DNA from: Datura wrightii
Taxonomy: Eukaryota > Streptophyta > Magnoliopsida > Solanales > Solanaceae
NCBI GenBank assembly: GCA_035772735.1
Contig: JASDFA010000016.1
Location: forward strand, 171,311,001 to 171,375,000
Reading direction: 5' to 3'
Length of the DNA stretch: 64,000 bases
Under the pieces are notes generated by a model, which was given only the letters and a program-made list of their open reading frames with translations, had not been told where the DNA came from and did no database searches. This document shows, one piece after another, positions 63,855-64,000 of the stretch. Both the position numbers and the translations under genes were made by a program. The first letter of the stretch is position 1; the number at the start of each line of letters is the position of its first letter.

Positions 63855-63935
63855 CTTTGATCACCTCCTCCGATCCTTAATTGGTTGCTGTTGCTGATCC
63901 TCTGCTTTGAATTAATAAGAGATCAGCAGTCAAAT
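63855..63935 (-). other. ACS 5' UTR (partial)
   Basis: Leader with AGGATCAGCAACAGCAACC just upstream of the start, preceded by an AATTCAAAGCAG acceptor-like site, so a 5' UTR intron is possible. TGA lies in frame three codons before the ATG. No promoter can be called, because the gene start runs to the window edge. Confidence 0.45.
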
Positions 63936-64000
63936 CTGGCAGGCCAAAGAAAATATACAATAATGTATATGATTTTGAGTAAGTCAAAACACACAACAGA

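Noticed and set aside
1..64000. CRISPR arrays, bacterial operons, tRNA or rRNA genes
   Set aside because: None seen. Tandem repeats here lack CRISPR spacing, and all genes have eukaryotic structure.

Overview
This is plant nuclear DNA: AT-rich, intron-containing, and dominated by nested retrotransposons. The host gene and the element families (SIRE-type copia, Tat, Athila and Tekay gypsy lineages, a long plant L1-type LINE) indicate a eudicot. Solanaceae is my best guess from the general look of the repeats; that is inference.

The one complete host gene is an acetyl-CoA synthetase (ACS) on the minus strand, running from the ATG at 63854 to the stop at 17190. Seventeen exons join in frame to 680 codons with no internal stop, although the gene spans about 46.7 kb. 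Nearly all of that size sits in two introns: intron 4 (61783-47727, about 14.1 kb) and intron 8 (47011-22388, about 24.6 kb).

Intron 8 holds a set of insertions nested inside one another, all reading on the plus strand, antisense to ACS. An old copia element (about 22.73-45.87 kb) was entered by a Tat-lineage gypsy element (23.48 to about 44.86 kb). That element was entered by a hAT-type MITE (28346-29228, 8-bp target duplication) and by an Athila-like element that carries gag and protease but shows no pol (about 29.5-43.2 kb). The last was split inside its protease by a Tekay/Del chromovirus (33231-42684, duplication TTTAT). A foldback element lies downstream (45.88-46.70 kb).

Intron 4 holds an 8.5-kb LINE in the same orientation as ACS, with both long ORFs open, a poly(A) tail and a 13-bp target duplication. 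It sits inside an older LTR-like sequence that also carries a 2.57-kb solo LTR with many copies of an ACGAGTCGTTG-like motif.

Downstream of ACS (1-17 kb) there is a SIRE-type copia gag with its LTR (1.6-4.6 kb), a two-exon protein disulfide isomerase fragment (5.1-5.4 kb), a Helitron-like 3' terminus (7.3 kb), an 81-bp tandem repeat (about 9 kb), three diverged copies of a 0.65-0.75 kb direct repeat (12.6-14.8 kb), and AT-rich sequence in which I see no gene. The remaining long stretches are intronic or intergenic DNA without recognisable coding content.
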